In this document: positions 56,901-64,000 of the stretch, one piece after another | Numbering within the stretch: the stretch's first letter is position 1 | How the letters are laid out: every line of letters starts with the position of its first letter | Notes under the pieces: model-generated | What the model saw: only the letters and a program-made list of their open reading frames with translations | Databases searched by the model: none | What the model was told of the DNA's origin: nothing | Source of the DNA: Corynebacterium variabile | Lineage (GTDB): Bacteria; Actinomycetota; Actinomycetes; Mycobacteriales; Mycobacteriaceae | Reading direction: 5' to 3' | Length of the DNA: 64,000 nucleotides | Assembly (NCBI RefSeq): GCF_006539825.1 | Contig: NZ_BJNT01000017.1 | Location: 38,234-102,233, forward strand | Position numbers and translations under genes: made by a program

Positions 56901-57486
56901 CGAGACCGGTGAGGACCGCGCCGTCGGAGGTCTCGAGGGCGGCGCCGGAGATGTCGGCGATGCCTGCGGCGTCGGTGGCGTCCGGGACCCAGGCGCGGGT
57001 GCCGTCGGCGCTCGAGGAGATCCGCAGCACCGCATCCGACGGGAGGTCGGCGAGGGTGGCGTTGTCGATCGACAGCAGGACCGAGTTGCGGTTGATGACG
57101 TCGAGGCCATTCGCCGTGGAGCGGACGAAGAGGCCGCGCAGGGTCTGGTCCTCGGAGTCCTCCGGGACGGTGGACAGGACCGTCGTCTGGTCGTTGTTGA
57201 GGTCACGGACCTCGGAGACCGGGATGGTGATGTCCAGGTCCTGTGCCTGATAGGAGACCAGCGGGGAGGTGACGCTGCGCAGGTCACCACCCTGCGGCCA
57301 GGAGTAGCTCGACTGGACCTGCTGCACCGGCAAAAGCGGAATCAGGCAGAACATCAGCAGGCCGAGAAGGCCCGACACGATGGCCGTGAGCTTCAACCGG
57401 GAGGTGTTCACCGGGGACGCCGGGGTGACCGGTGAGTCCTGTGGAGAGTGGGACGCGTCGGGGGCTGCTTCATCGACTCGTGACAT
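53998..57486 (-). CDS. emb: Emb arabinosyltransferase
   Basis: A 1162-residue GT-C arabinofuranosyltransferase using DPA to extend arabinan of arabinogalactan. A soluble extracytoplasmic loop (about 55-240) lies between the first TM (KLTAIVSGLLGLLMFCLIPLL) and the remaining transmembrane part. The GT-C motif is NTSDDGY. The MARASHESGYMANYYRWFGVPESPFG region is equivalent to the ethambutol-resistance region of EmbB; its first Met aligns with Met306. A large C-terminal carbohydrate-binding-like domain follows. Corynebacteria have one emb gene, mycobacteria three. TAACAT lies eight bases before ATG 57486. aftA ends 56 bases upstream on the same strand. Confidence 0.95.
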   Translation of the reverse strand: MSRVDEAAPDASHSPQDSPVTPASPVNTSRLKLTAIVSGLLGLLMFCLIPLLPVQQVQSSYSWPQGGDLRSVTSPLVSYQAQDLDITIPVSEVRDLNNDQTTVLSTVPEDSEDQTLRGLFVRSTANGLDVINRNSVLLSIDNATLADLPSDAVLRISSSADGTRAWVPDATDAAGIADISGAALETSDGAVLTGLAPDDMRPMLTGIYTEMTDSPENTQAAVDAGLKVDVTIDSRFTSSPSAMKIAAAVLGLIFAVISLVALHRIDRLDGRTRTHHRFLPANWWRPRWLDGVVGGILLIWYFIGANTSDDGYLLTMARASHESGYMANYYRWFGVPESPFGAPYYDLLAVMSRITDASTFMRLPGLLAGFLVWMLLSREVLPRLGAPLNNRRVAHWTAAAVFLVFWMTFNNGTRPEPVIALGALLTWVCMERAIATSRLLPAAFGVIVASLSLAAGPTGLMAVAALLAALSGLIRIVIRRLPALGVPKGSPKKKIFGAVLAQIAPFLAAGTAVLICVFGDQTLSTVIESIRVRGAVGPALSWYDEPNRYTELLKQTVDGSFPRRFSVLMMLLCLGVVVASMLRNRRVPGTANGPAVRLTLVVVGTMFFMTFTPTKWTHHFGVYAGIAAGLAALAAVAASTMAMRSARNRILFIGACLLLFAFSLSGTNGWWYMSSFGVPWFDKPVQIAGIEISTVMMVGSVIIMLVGVVIGFLADIREAKATTAAEVAEADDRERDRARQLSGVAAAPIAVLTALVVVFNLGSLGKGFISQWPAYSVGKGNLMSLTGDKCNAASDVRVESDTNDSFLTPADGTDFKDSLVGDSTQGFTSNNIPDRIQDSGDDDGTGTPATSATAGNTFGSSDEDAATDGTAGGLQTEAGINGSFATLPFGIDPARVPVVGSYTDGLQEVANTTSSWFSLPERREDAPLLVVSAAGEVAHDDLNGVFQYGQELTIEYGKSTGRSGDSEDGAFEPMGSIVPLDIETAPQWRNLRVPMEWLPEDADVVRIVAKDKNVTADQWLAVTPPRVPTLVSMNDVVGPDEPTLIDWATPLQFPCQRPYDHWAGVAEVPTFRIAPDHSAEKGHSPVQDYYGGGAGGLVQMTTTSEEMPTYLQDDWQRDWGILMQLTPFESSTGELPKEAELTTEEHTRSGLWSDGPMKFTMS

Positions 57487-57494
57487 AGGAGCAC

Positions 57495-57500
57495 ATGTTA
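57495..57500 (-). promoter_or_regulatory. Leaderless-type -10 element of emb
   Basis: TAACAT followed by eight bases and ATG 57486; gives emb a promoter of its own inside the aftA-emb pair. Confidence 0.35.
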
Positions 57501-57542
57501 CGTCAGCACTGCAGTGCGTCCTAAGTGGTTGGTGCTATCGCA

Positions 57543-59612
57543 TTACTCACGTACCGCCAGCACGAACGGTCCGATCTGACGCAGCGTCCACCCTTCGCTG
57601 AATGCGCTGGCATGGAAGCTGACCGGGCGGAACCGGACATTGGGGTCGTTGGGGTAGATGTCCTCGGAGATCCGGTAGGAGAAGGAGTCGATCTCACCGC
57701 TGCCGTCGTCCTCGAGCTGGCCGCGCAGCAGCAGGGCGTCCGGCGAACGCCAGCCCCGGTCGCGGTCCGCGGCGTCCATCGCCTCGCGCAGTTCGGCCGG
57801 GTCGTCGATCTGCGTCCACCGCTCGATCTCGGCATTGCGCTCCTCGTACTCACCCAACGGGTTGGCGTAGTGCGAGGAGATCGCCTGGAAGACCGGGTAG
57901 GATTTGTAGGCCACGAAGCTCTGTTCGTCGGTGAGGACGACGGTGTCCGCCGGATTGTCGCCGCGCAGTTCACGGATCGCGGCGTCCACCTCGCCGAAGT
58001 AGACCGTCGAGTCCGCCGGGAGCGTGTCGCCACGCTCGGCGTCGCCGTCGGTGTCGGTGTACGCCAGGTCGATCTCGTCACGCAGGTGCAGTGGCACGGA
58101 TACGGCGTACACGGCGGTGGCGAACACCAGCAGGATGCCGAGCACCGCGGTGACCTGCGGCGCACGCTGCGGGGTGACGAGGGCGGGGTAGGCCTTCGCC
58201 ACGCCCGAGCGGCGCAGCTGCTCCAGGGCGAGGACGCCGCCGGTGACGAGGAACAGGGAGATCGGCAGTTCCATGCGGAAGCCGAGCAGTGTCGTCCCGC
58301 GCAGCGGCATGATCATCGACAGCACCACCCAGGCGTAGGCCACGACCAGTCCGGAGAGCAGGCACTGCACGGTGCGGTCCCGGAAGTTCAGCACCATCCA
58401 CACGATGCAGACCAGGGACAGGGCACCGACGACCGAGAACTCGAAGAACGGGGTCGGCAGTTCGGTGCCGATCTCCGGGAGGTAGTGCTGGGCGCGACCG
58501 GTGGAACCGTGGGAGGAGGTCAGCAGGGCGTAGAAGTAGGGACCCCAGCCGATCAGGGCGATGATGCCGGAGCCGACGCCCACGGTCACCAGGCGCAGCA
58601 GCGGCGGCCAGGGGGAGGTGCCGGCGTCGGTGCGGCGTCCCCGCCAGGCCTGCCAGGCGATGACGAGGGCGACGAGCGTGACGGACGCCGCGGAGATTCC
58701 GGTGTAGAGGGTGTAGAGGTTCGCCGAGAGGCCGAGGTAGATGATGAGCCCGGCGATGGCGGCACGGGAACCGCGCATCGCACGTCCCGCGATCGCCGCG
58801 GCGGCGGGCATGCCGAGGGCGACGACGGCACCGTAGGGCTCCTCGGGGGCGACGTAGAGGAGGGTGACGGTCGTCGCCGAGGCGATGATGGCGGCCAGCG
58901 GCAGGGAGCCGGTGATCCGGTGCCACACGGGTACCAGGACGGACGCCGCCACCGCGAGGGTGATCAGGGCCCAGGGCTGGAAGGCGGCCCAGCCGGAGAG
59001 ACCGGCGAGCTTCGCGAACATCCCGCCGGTGAGGAACCAGAGGCGCGGGTAGAAGCTCGGCATGTCCGGGTAGGCCATGTCGCCGAAGCCGGGGTCCTCG
59101 GTCATCCGGGTGAGGAACTGGGTGCGGAACGCCTGGTCGACGCTGATGCCGCCGAGGTAGAGGCGGGTCGCTGCCAGGGGGATGCCGATCAGGGCGATGA
59201 CCAGGGCGGCGGGGGCGAGCCAGCAGACGAGGGTGCTGAGGATGCTCTTCCACCGGGGTGTTTCTGTGCCCTTGGTGCCCTGGGTGCTTTGCTTCCGCGG
59301 GTGGAGCATCCGGTAGATCACCAGGCCGAGGACCGCGAGCACGAGGATCGCCCCGGCGCTGGCGAGCGCCTTGGTGACGTTCGAGTTGGAGAACGCGGGC
59401 AGGTGGGTGCGGGCCAGGACGATCCACGCCGCCAGCGTCATCAGCGCAGCGAGGACGCCGGCCCCGATGACCTGACCCACGAAGTTCAGGGCGCCGGGCC
59501 GGGGTGCGCCGGCCGGCGTGGTCGCCGGGGTGCTCTCCGTGGCACTGTCCGGGACGGTGTCCGTATCACTGCCCGGGGGATTCGACGCGCTGGTGGGGGC
59601 GGAGTCTGTCAT
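57543..59612 (-). CDS. aftA: AftA, primer arabinofuranosyltransferase
   Basis: A 689-residue GT-C protein that puts the first arabinofuranose on the galactan from DPA. After a polar Ser/Thr/Pro-rich start there are about 11 hydrophobic spans (from FVGQVIGAGVLAALMTLAAWIV on). The family loop DQAFRTQFLTRMTEDPGFGDMAYPDMPSFYPRLWFLTGG carries the acidic and Arg residues expected of the active site. The C-terminal soluble domain spans about 490-689. Length is close to mycobacterial AftA. AACAAT seven bases before ATG 59612 suggests leaderless transcription. In other actinobacteria dprE2 directly precedes it; here an NYN-domain gene does. Confidence 0.93.
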   Translation of the reverse strand: MTDSAPTSASNPPGSDTDTVPDSATESTPATTPAGAPRPGALNFVGQVIGAGVLAALMTLAAWIVLARTHLPAFSNSNVTKALASAGAILVLAVLGLVIYRMLHPRKQSTQGTKGTETPRWKSILSTLVCWLAPAALVIALIGIPLAATRLYLGGISVDQAFRTQFLTRMTEDPGFGDMAYPDMPSFYPRLWFLTGGMFAKLAGLSGWAAFQPWALITLAVAASVLVPVWHRITGSLPLAAIIASATTVTLLYVAPEEPYGAVVALGMPAAAAIAGRAMRGSRAAIAGLIIYLGLSANLYTLYTGISAASVTLVALVIAWQAWRGRRTDAGTSPWPPLLRLVTVGVGSGIIALIGWGPYFYALLTSSHGSTGRAQHYLPEIGTELPTPFFEFSVVGALSLVCIVWMVLNFRDRTVQCLLSGLVVAYAWVVLSMIMPLRGTTLLGFRMELPISLFLVTGGVLALEQLRRSGVAKAYPALVTPQRAPQVTAVLGILLVFATAVYAVSVPLHLRDEIDLAYTDTDGDAERGDTLPADSTVYFGEVDAAIRELRGDNPADTVVLTDEQSFVAYKSYPVFQAISSHYANPLGEYEERNAEIERWTQIDDPAELREAMDAADRDRGWRSPDALLLRGQLEDDGSGEIDSFSYRISEDIYPNDPNVRFRPVSFHASAFSEGWTLRQIGPFVLAVRE

Positions 59613-59619
59613 GGTCGTG

Positions 59620-59625
59620 ATTGTT
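59620..59625 (-). promoter_or_regulatory. Leaderless-type -10 element of aftA
   Basis: AACAAT followed by seven bases and ATG 59612; a weaker match than the other TANNNT elements. Confidence 0.3.
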
Positions 59626-59682
59626 CCACACCGGGCTGTGCCGCCGGGGTAGGGGCGCAGTCCGGCTCAGTACCTCAGTAGG

Positions 59683-61053
59683 TCAGTGACCCCGCGGGTT
59701 GCGCAGGATGCCCCGGATACCGGAGTGGAAACCGTCACGCAGGTGGATGCGCTGGTTCTCCGAGAGGGTGACCTCGTGGAGGGTCTGGCAGGCGAACTGC
59801 ACGAGCGGCTGGTTGATGGCCTGGGGAAGGCCACCGCCGGAGAGGGTGTGGACGTCCTCGCGCTGGCCGGGGGTCGCGGCGTGCTCGTACCACCACACCG
59901 CGTACTGCTGGCCGACGTCGAACGGGCTCTGTTCCCCCGCGCTCTGCCAGACCTCGGTGGGCAGCGGCACATAGCGGCTGCGCACCCGACGCCGCGGCGC
60001 CATCATCGACGGATTGGGGCGGGCCGCCGGGGTGTCGTCGGCGCACTCCGGGGCACCACCCGGGGTCAGCGGGGCGGGTGCGGGCTGCTCCGCGTCAGGC
60101 GCCGCGCCCTGGGCTCCGGACGCTGCTTCAGCCGCCACCTCGGACGCCGCATCGGCCGCTGCTGCGGCCTCCGTCGCGGTCTCCGGGACCGGCTTGTCAG
60201 CGACCTCGGCGACCGGTTCCTTCACCGTGTCGCTCTGCTCTGCCTCTGCGACCTCGGTGTGCCCGGTGTTCTCAGTGCTCTCCACCGGCGCGGGTGCGGC
60301 CGGATGCCGCTTTCTCCTGCGCAGGTCAGGCACTACTGAGGTGCCGCTGAGGTCCTCGACGGGCTGGGCGTCCCCCAGGGGCTTGTACTGCGCCTGGCTC
60401 TCCGGTGCGGGTTCGGTGGTGGAGACCGGGGCATCCGGCACGTCCTCGGCGTCCTCGGCGTCCTCGTTCTCCCGGGTGGGGCAGAAGACGGCGGCAGGTA
60501 GCGGACCTTCGAGGATCTGCAGGCGCATGCAGTCGCGGAAGTCCTCGCGCGGGTCGAGGATGGTGGTGGAGTCGCAGGCGAAGCGCAGGTTGGAGGACAT
60601 GGAGTCCCAGCCGAATCCGTAGAGGTGCACACGCACGCCGGCGTCCACGGCCTCCTCGACACCGGGGATCATGTCGGCGTCGCCGGAGACCAGGATGATA
60701 TCGCTGCAGGTGCCGGTGAGGGAGGCCTTCACCATGTCGGCGACCAGGCGGGTGTCGACGGCCTTCTGGGTGCGCCGGTCGCCCCATTCGATGAGCTGGC
60801 CGGCGCGCAGCTGCACACCGGGCTCGGAGCGCAGTGCCCGCTGGTAGCGGTGGGGGCCGGAATCGGGGATGCCGTCATACCAGTTCTGCCGGTGCACCGG
60901 CTGGTCAAGCTGGTTGACGGCCATCCGTTGGATGACGCTGACCACCTCAGGGAGGTCTATCTCCAACTGTGATCTCGCCCCGGTCTCCCAGGAGTTGTAG
61001 AAGCTCGCCAGGAGGTAGGAGGTGTCCACGAAAACAAGGGTTCGCTCAAGCAT
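59683..61053 (-). CDS. NYN-domain (PIN-like RNase) protein with a disordered linker
   Basis: A 456-residue protein. Residues 1-190 are an NYN/LabA-type domain with the acidic catalytic set Asp10 (LVFVDTSYL), Asp100 and Asp106 (VDTRLVADMVK), Asp125 and Asp127 (SGDADMIPG), typical of metal-dependent RNases. Residues about 195-350 are a Glu/Ala/Pro-rich low-complexity linker with many acidic runs. The last 100 residues form a second domain (RYVPLPTEVWQSAGEQSPFDVGQQYAVWWYEHAATPGQRE) with no family I can name. SD GAGGA precedes ATG 61053. A single gene, running away from the divergent YtrA-type regulator. RNA target unknown. Confidence 0.8.
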   Translation of the reverse strand: MLERTLVFVDTSYLLASFYNSWETGARSQLEIDLPEVVSVIQRMAVNQLDQPVHRQNWYDGIPDSGPHRYQRALRSEPGVQLRAGQLIEWGDRRTQKAVDTRLVADMVKASLTGTCSDIILVSGDADMIPGVEEAVDAGVRVHLYGFGWDSMSSNLRFACDSTTILDPREDFRDCMRLQILEGPLPAAVFCPTRENEDAEDAEDVPDAPVSTTEPAPESQAQYKPLGDAQPVEDLSGTSVVPDLRRRKRHPAAPAPVESTENTGHTEVAEAEQSDTVKEPVAEVADKPVPETATEAAAAADAASEVAAEAASGAQGAAPDAEQPAPAPLTPGGAPECADDTPAARPNPSMMAPRRRVRSRYVPLPTEVWQSAGEQSPFDVGQQYAVWWYEHAATPGQREDVHTLSGGGLPQAINQPLVQFACQTLHEVTLSENQRIHLRDGFHSGIRGILRNPRGH

Positions 61054-61174
61054 GACTGTCAGTCCTCAATCACAGTTATCGGAAAATGTGTAGGCCCCAG
61101 TGTGCCCCAAGGGGGACAGGACAGGGGGAGCGCCGGTGCTCGGGACCCTTGTCACAGGCACCGGTCCCGGTTTA

Positions 61175-61198
61175 GGTTCGTTACTAGAGTAACTAACC
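61175..61198. promoter_or_regulatory. Operator-like palindrome at the YtrA-type promoter
   Basis: GGTTCGTTACT-AG-AGTAACTAACC: 10 of 11 positions in the arms are complementary. It lies 49 bases before the regulator start and is the likely autoregulatory operator. Confidence 0.65.
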
Positions 61199-61246
61199 AA
61201 CTCACCATTACCAGGACGCAACGAGGACGCGCCGGGAAGGACGGGC

Positions 61247-61621
61247 ATGGACGAGACCACCGCGCCGCTGTTCCGGCAGATCGCCGACCTTGTCGAGGAC
61301 GCCGTCGTCGACGGTTCCCTCGCCGAGGGCGACCGTGCGCCGTCGACGAATGAACTGGCGTCCTTCCACTCCATCAATCCGGCGACCGCCCGCAAGGGCC
61401 TGCAGCTGCTGGTGGACCGCGGGATCCTCGCGAAACGCCGTGGCCTGGGCATGTTCGTCGAACCGGGGGCCCGTGACCGGGTTCTGCACCGCCGCCGCGA
61501 GGCCTTCGCCACCGACTACCTCACCCCCCTCATCGACGAGGCCCGCTCGCTCGGACTGACCCGTGCCGATCTCCACGACCTGGTCGAACGCACCGCAGAA
61601 AGCAGAGGACTGGAACCATGA
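61247..61621 (+). CDS. YtrA-subfamily GntR transcriptional regulator
   Basis: A 124-residue GntR-type repressor. The winged-helix DNA-binding domain fills residues 8-78 (PLFRQIADLVEDAVVDGSLAEGDRAPSTNELASFHSINPATARKGLQLLVDRGIL), followed by a short helical dimerisation tail of about 45 residues typical of the YtrA subfamily. Regulators of this kind usually sit first in an operon with an ABC transporter, as here. ATG 61247 has GGGAAGGA upstream. The ATPase gene overlaps its end by four bases. It probably represses its own operon through the palindrome at 61175-61198, released by an unknown envelope or antibiotic stress. Confidence 0.85.
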   Translation: MDETTAPLFRQIADLVEDAVVDGSLAEGDRAPSTNELASFHSINPATARKGLQLLVDRGILAKRRGLGMFVEPGARDRVLHRRREAFATDYLTPLIDEARSLGLTRADLHDLVERTAESRGLEP

Positions 61622-62524
61622 CCCTCACAACCATGACCGCTTTCCATCTCCACGACGTCACGAAGAAGTTCGGCCGCACCACCGCGCTGGACGCCGTCAC
61701 CTGCGATATTCCGCTCGGCCATGTCCACGGACTCATCGGCCGCAACGGCGCCGGAAAGACAACACTGCTCCGGACACTCGCCGGGCAGATCCGGGTCAGC
61801 GGCACACTGACGCTCGGTGACGCATCCGGGGCGGCATCCCAGGTGTGGGACAACCCCGGCGTCCTCGACCATCTCGTCCTCGCCGGCGCGGACGTCCCCT
61901 ACCCGTCCGACATGTCCGTCCGGACGCTCATGGACATTGCCGCCGCCCGGTGGACCACCTGGGACGAACCCTTCGCCACGGATCTGGTCGACCGCTTCGG
62001 CGTGGACCCGAAAGCCCGGTTCTCCACACTGTCCCGCGGACAGAAGACCCTGGCCAGCCTGGTGATCGGGCTGGGCCTTCCGCGCGCAGGTCACGCTGCT
62101 CGACGGGCCCTACCTGGGCCTCGACGTCCAGAACCGCGACCTCCTCTACAGCGTCCTGCTCGACGAGATCACCGACGACCCGACGCGCACCTGGATCATC
62201 TCCAACCACCACGTGGAGGACGCCGCCCTGCTCCTCGATTCCGTCATCGTCCTCGACGGCGGTCGGGTGACCGAGGTCTGCCCGGTCGATGACCTCACCC
62301 GCGGCACCGCAGTGGTCGAAGGGGCATCGGCGGCGGTGGCCTCCCTCCTGGAGGACGGGCAGTTTCCTGTTCTCCGGGAGGACGCCGCGGCCGGCCGGCG
62401 TCGCGTCACCCTGGCGACCTCCGTGGAGGACGCCGGCCTCGACGCCTGTGCTCGTGACCTGGGCCTCCGGCTCAGTGAACCGGATCTGGAGCACGCGGTG
62501 CTGGCGCGGGGAGGCGAGCGGTGA
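61618..62524 (+). pseudogene. ABC transporter ATPase of a YtrA-type operon, frameshifted
   Basis: The first frame starts at ATG 61618 with Walker A GRNGAGKT (41-48) and the signature LSRGQK. It drifts after VIGLGL into a frame ending at 62292. The downstream frame reads RAQVTLLDGPYLGLDVQNRDLL and continues to a stop at 62524. Removing one G from the GGG at 62073-62075 joins VIGLAFRAQVTLLD, so this is a +1 insertion. In addition Walker B reads LLDGP rather than LLDEP, so the catalytic Glu is lost. Either a decayed gene or, for the indel, a base-call error; the Glu loss argues for real decay. ATG 61633 is a possible alternative start. Confidence 0.65.
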
Positions 62525-63838
62525 TGACATCCATGAGGGAGAAAAACCTCCTGCCGTGGCGGACCCATCTGCGCATCTGCCGGAGCTCCGTGCTCTCGCA
62601 CCGGATGTACCTGGTCTAGGCGCTGCTGTTCGCGGTGCTGGTCATCATCGTGGGGGAGTGAAGGTGTCTGGTTCCGTATCGCCGCAGTCTTTCTCGTGAC
62701 ATCGTTGCAGACCGGACTGATGACGGCAGCGGCACTGACCGGTGAGCAGCTCCGGGCTTTCGGACTTGTGGTGGCAGACCAACGACGGCACCGCATCACC
62801 CTGATCCTCATCACACTTGTCGTCTGCGTGATCTCGTTCAGGGTGGACGCTGTGGTGATCGCTCTCACGGGACGATTTCCCTGGTGGAGCCTCGGTGTAG
62901 CGGCACTGCTGTCACTCGCTGCGCTCGTCCTCCGGGTGATCCCGTCCGGAGCCAGTGGTGATGACAGGGATCTGAGCCAGTCGGTGCCGGGCCGCACGCT
63001 CACTGCAACTGCGGTCAGCAGTGGACTTCTCGTGGACGCGGTGCGCCGACAGTTCTTCCGGGTAGTGAAGACTGTTGCTGTGCTTGTACTGGTCCAGATG
63101 ATGGTGCGCATCCTGCTCCCGGGGATCGCCGGGACCGTGATGTCCGCCCTGATGATGGTGCTCGGGATGACCGCTATCGCGACTGGGGCAGCGCTGTCGG
63201 GCACGCTGACCTCGGTGATGGTCTTCGGCGGGTCGCGGAAACAATGGTCACGGACTGTTCTGCGGGATGGTTCGCTACTCCCACTGGTCGGCCTGCTCGG
63301 GGCTGCCGTGGCGATGGGCATGGAGAAGGTGTTCGTCGATTGGCTGGGATGGGCGGATCCCAGCCTGCTGGGTCAGGCCGACGGGATCTCTGACGTGGTG
63401 TTCATCCTCCTGGCCGGGACGGCACGTGGAGTGATCGTGCTCCTGGTGGCTATGTTGTCCACGCTGGTCGACCGGGTCCTTCCCGGGTGGGCATCGATCA
63501 TCGCGCTCATGGTCGGGGATGAGGCGGTTGTCGGACTGATGTACCTGGTGTGGCCCGCGGGAGCTGACGCCTGGGTCCGGGACTGGTGGGCGCTGACAGG
63601 AGGATTGACGGTCTGCGTGGTCGGTGGCATCGGGCTGCCGCCGATGCTGACCCAGCTGGTGTCGAGGTGCTCCATGCGGGAGTGCAACGACATGGCGGCC
63701 TGGTACGGATTCAGACGCAGGACGCTGTCCAGGCATGAACGTGGCTGTCACCTGCAGGTTTGTCGTGGTGGGGGCCGCTGTGTAGATTATGTCGAGTCAG
63801 CGCGACCGATACCGCCGGTCACACACCCGAGAGGGTGA
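62521..63838 (+). pseudogene. ABC permease of the YtrA-type operon, with a TAG and a frameshift
   Basis: From GTG 62521, which overlaps the ATPase stop, the frame reads MREKNLLPWRTHLRI and LSHRMYLV, then TAG (62617-62619), then ALLFAVLVIIVG. A run of five G (62652-62656) then shifts the frame; removing one G continues SEGVWFRIAAVFLVTSLQTGLMTAAAL. The rest, from GTG 62696, is an open frame of 380 residues with about seven hydrophobic spans (LILITLVVCVISF, SLGVAALLSLAALVL, MMVLGMTAIATGAALSGTL, GVIVLLVAMLSTL). The last 50 residues (after MAAWYGFRRRT) are non-membrane, Cys/Arg-rich and atypical. As given it cannot make a full permease. A 380-residue fragment could still be translated on its own. 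Confidence 0.6.
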
Positions 63839-63920
63839 CGGACTGTAGCGGTGGACAACGGCGCTGGGAGATGTACGAGACATCAGGTAACAGATCGTTT
63901 ACCTGGCGGACATCCTGGGT

Positions 63921-63949
63921 TTGCGCCTGCATGCCGGATGTTGTACAGT
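63921..63949 (+). promoter_or_regulatory. Candidate promoter at the right end
   Basis: TTGCGC (63921-63926) and TACAGT (63944-63949) are 17 bases apart, pointing toward a possible gene that starts at GTG 63987 or GTG 63991 and leaves the window. No product can be named. Bases 63839-63920 hold nothing recognised. Confidence 0.35.
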
Positions 63950-64000
63950 TTCGATCACAGCCGCTTCGGAGCTCGCCTGAACAAGGGTGAGTGATTCGTT

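Overview
The window is a gene-dense, very GC-rich stretch of an actinobacterial chromosome, most likely a high-GC Corynebacterium. The evidence is a mycolata cell-wall gene set (DprE1/DprE2, GlfT1, Wzm/Wzt, AftA) with a single Emb-type arabinosyltransferase (mycobacteria usually have three), many leaderless start sites, and a GlxR-like site ahead of gltBD. The genus is an inference; the species cannot be named from sequence alone.

Layout. 1-2.6 kb: a copper locus with a partial P1B-type ATPase, a CopZ chaperone, two tandem small secreted proteins of unknown function and a Met/His-rich lipoprotein, with two copper-repressor-like palindromes. 2.7-4.9 kb: dprE1-dprE2. 5-11 kb: hypothetical genes, one with a frameshift, plus a tandem YjbR-type gene interrupted by TGA. 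11-13.1 kb: two GtrA-family genes and glfT1. 14.1-30 kb: an eight-gene, tightly packed minus-strand operon containing a GTPase, a GTPase-associated-like protein, a large multi-domain beta-rich protein, a two-TM protein, a tubulin-like GTPase, a secreted/anchored vWA protein and a small membrane protein. This operon is the most unusual system in the window and resembles predicted NTP-dependent conflict (defence-like) systems. 30.4-37.1 kb: a cyclopropane-fatty-acid-synthase-like methyltransferase, wzt-wzm, a degenerate class V aminotransferase, a membrane protein and a quinone oxidoreductase, largely as in the M. tuberculosis Rv3777-Rv3783 neighbourhood. 37.3-39 kb: tRNA-Ser(UGA), an L,D-transpeptidase and a hypothetical gene. 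39.3-46.1 kb: gltB-gltD and a LysE-type exporter. 46.2-53.9 kb: S4 and VOC proteins, a GH25 lysozyme, a small secreted protein, a PrsW-like protease pair and an M13 peptidase. 54-59.6 kb: emb and aftA. 59.7-61 kb: an NYN-domain protein. 61.2-63.8 kb: a YtrA-type regulator followed by an ABC transporter operon that looks decayed.

How it fits together. DprE1/DprE2 make the arabinose donor (DPA), AftA and Emb use it to build arabinan, GlfT1 starts the galactan and Wzm/Wzt export it, so much of arabinogalactan synthesis is encoded here. Compared with M. tuberculosis the cluster is broken in two places: dprE2 is about 50 kb from aftA, and the eight-gene operon lies between glfT1 and wzt/wzm.

Several genes carry one extra G in a G run or an in-frame stop (5.74, 7.80, 62.07, 62.62 and 62.65 kb). 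These are either real pseudogenes or base-call errors and should be checked in the reads. Intergenic ends repeatedly carry long near-perfect hairpins, two of which share an exact 14-mer.
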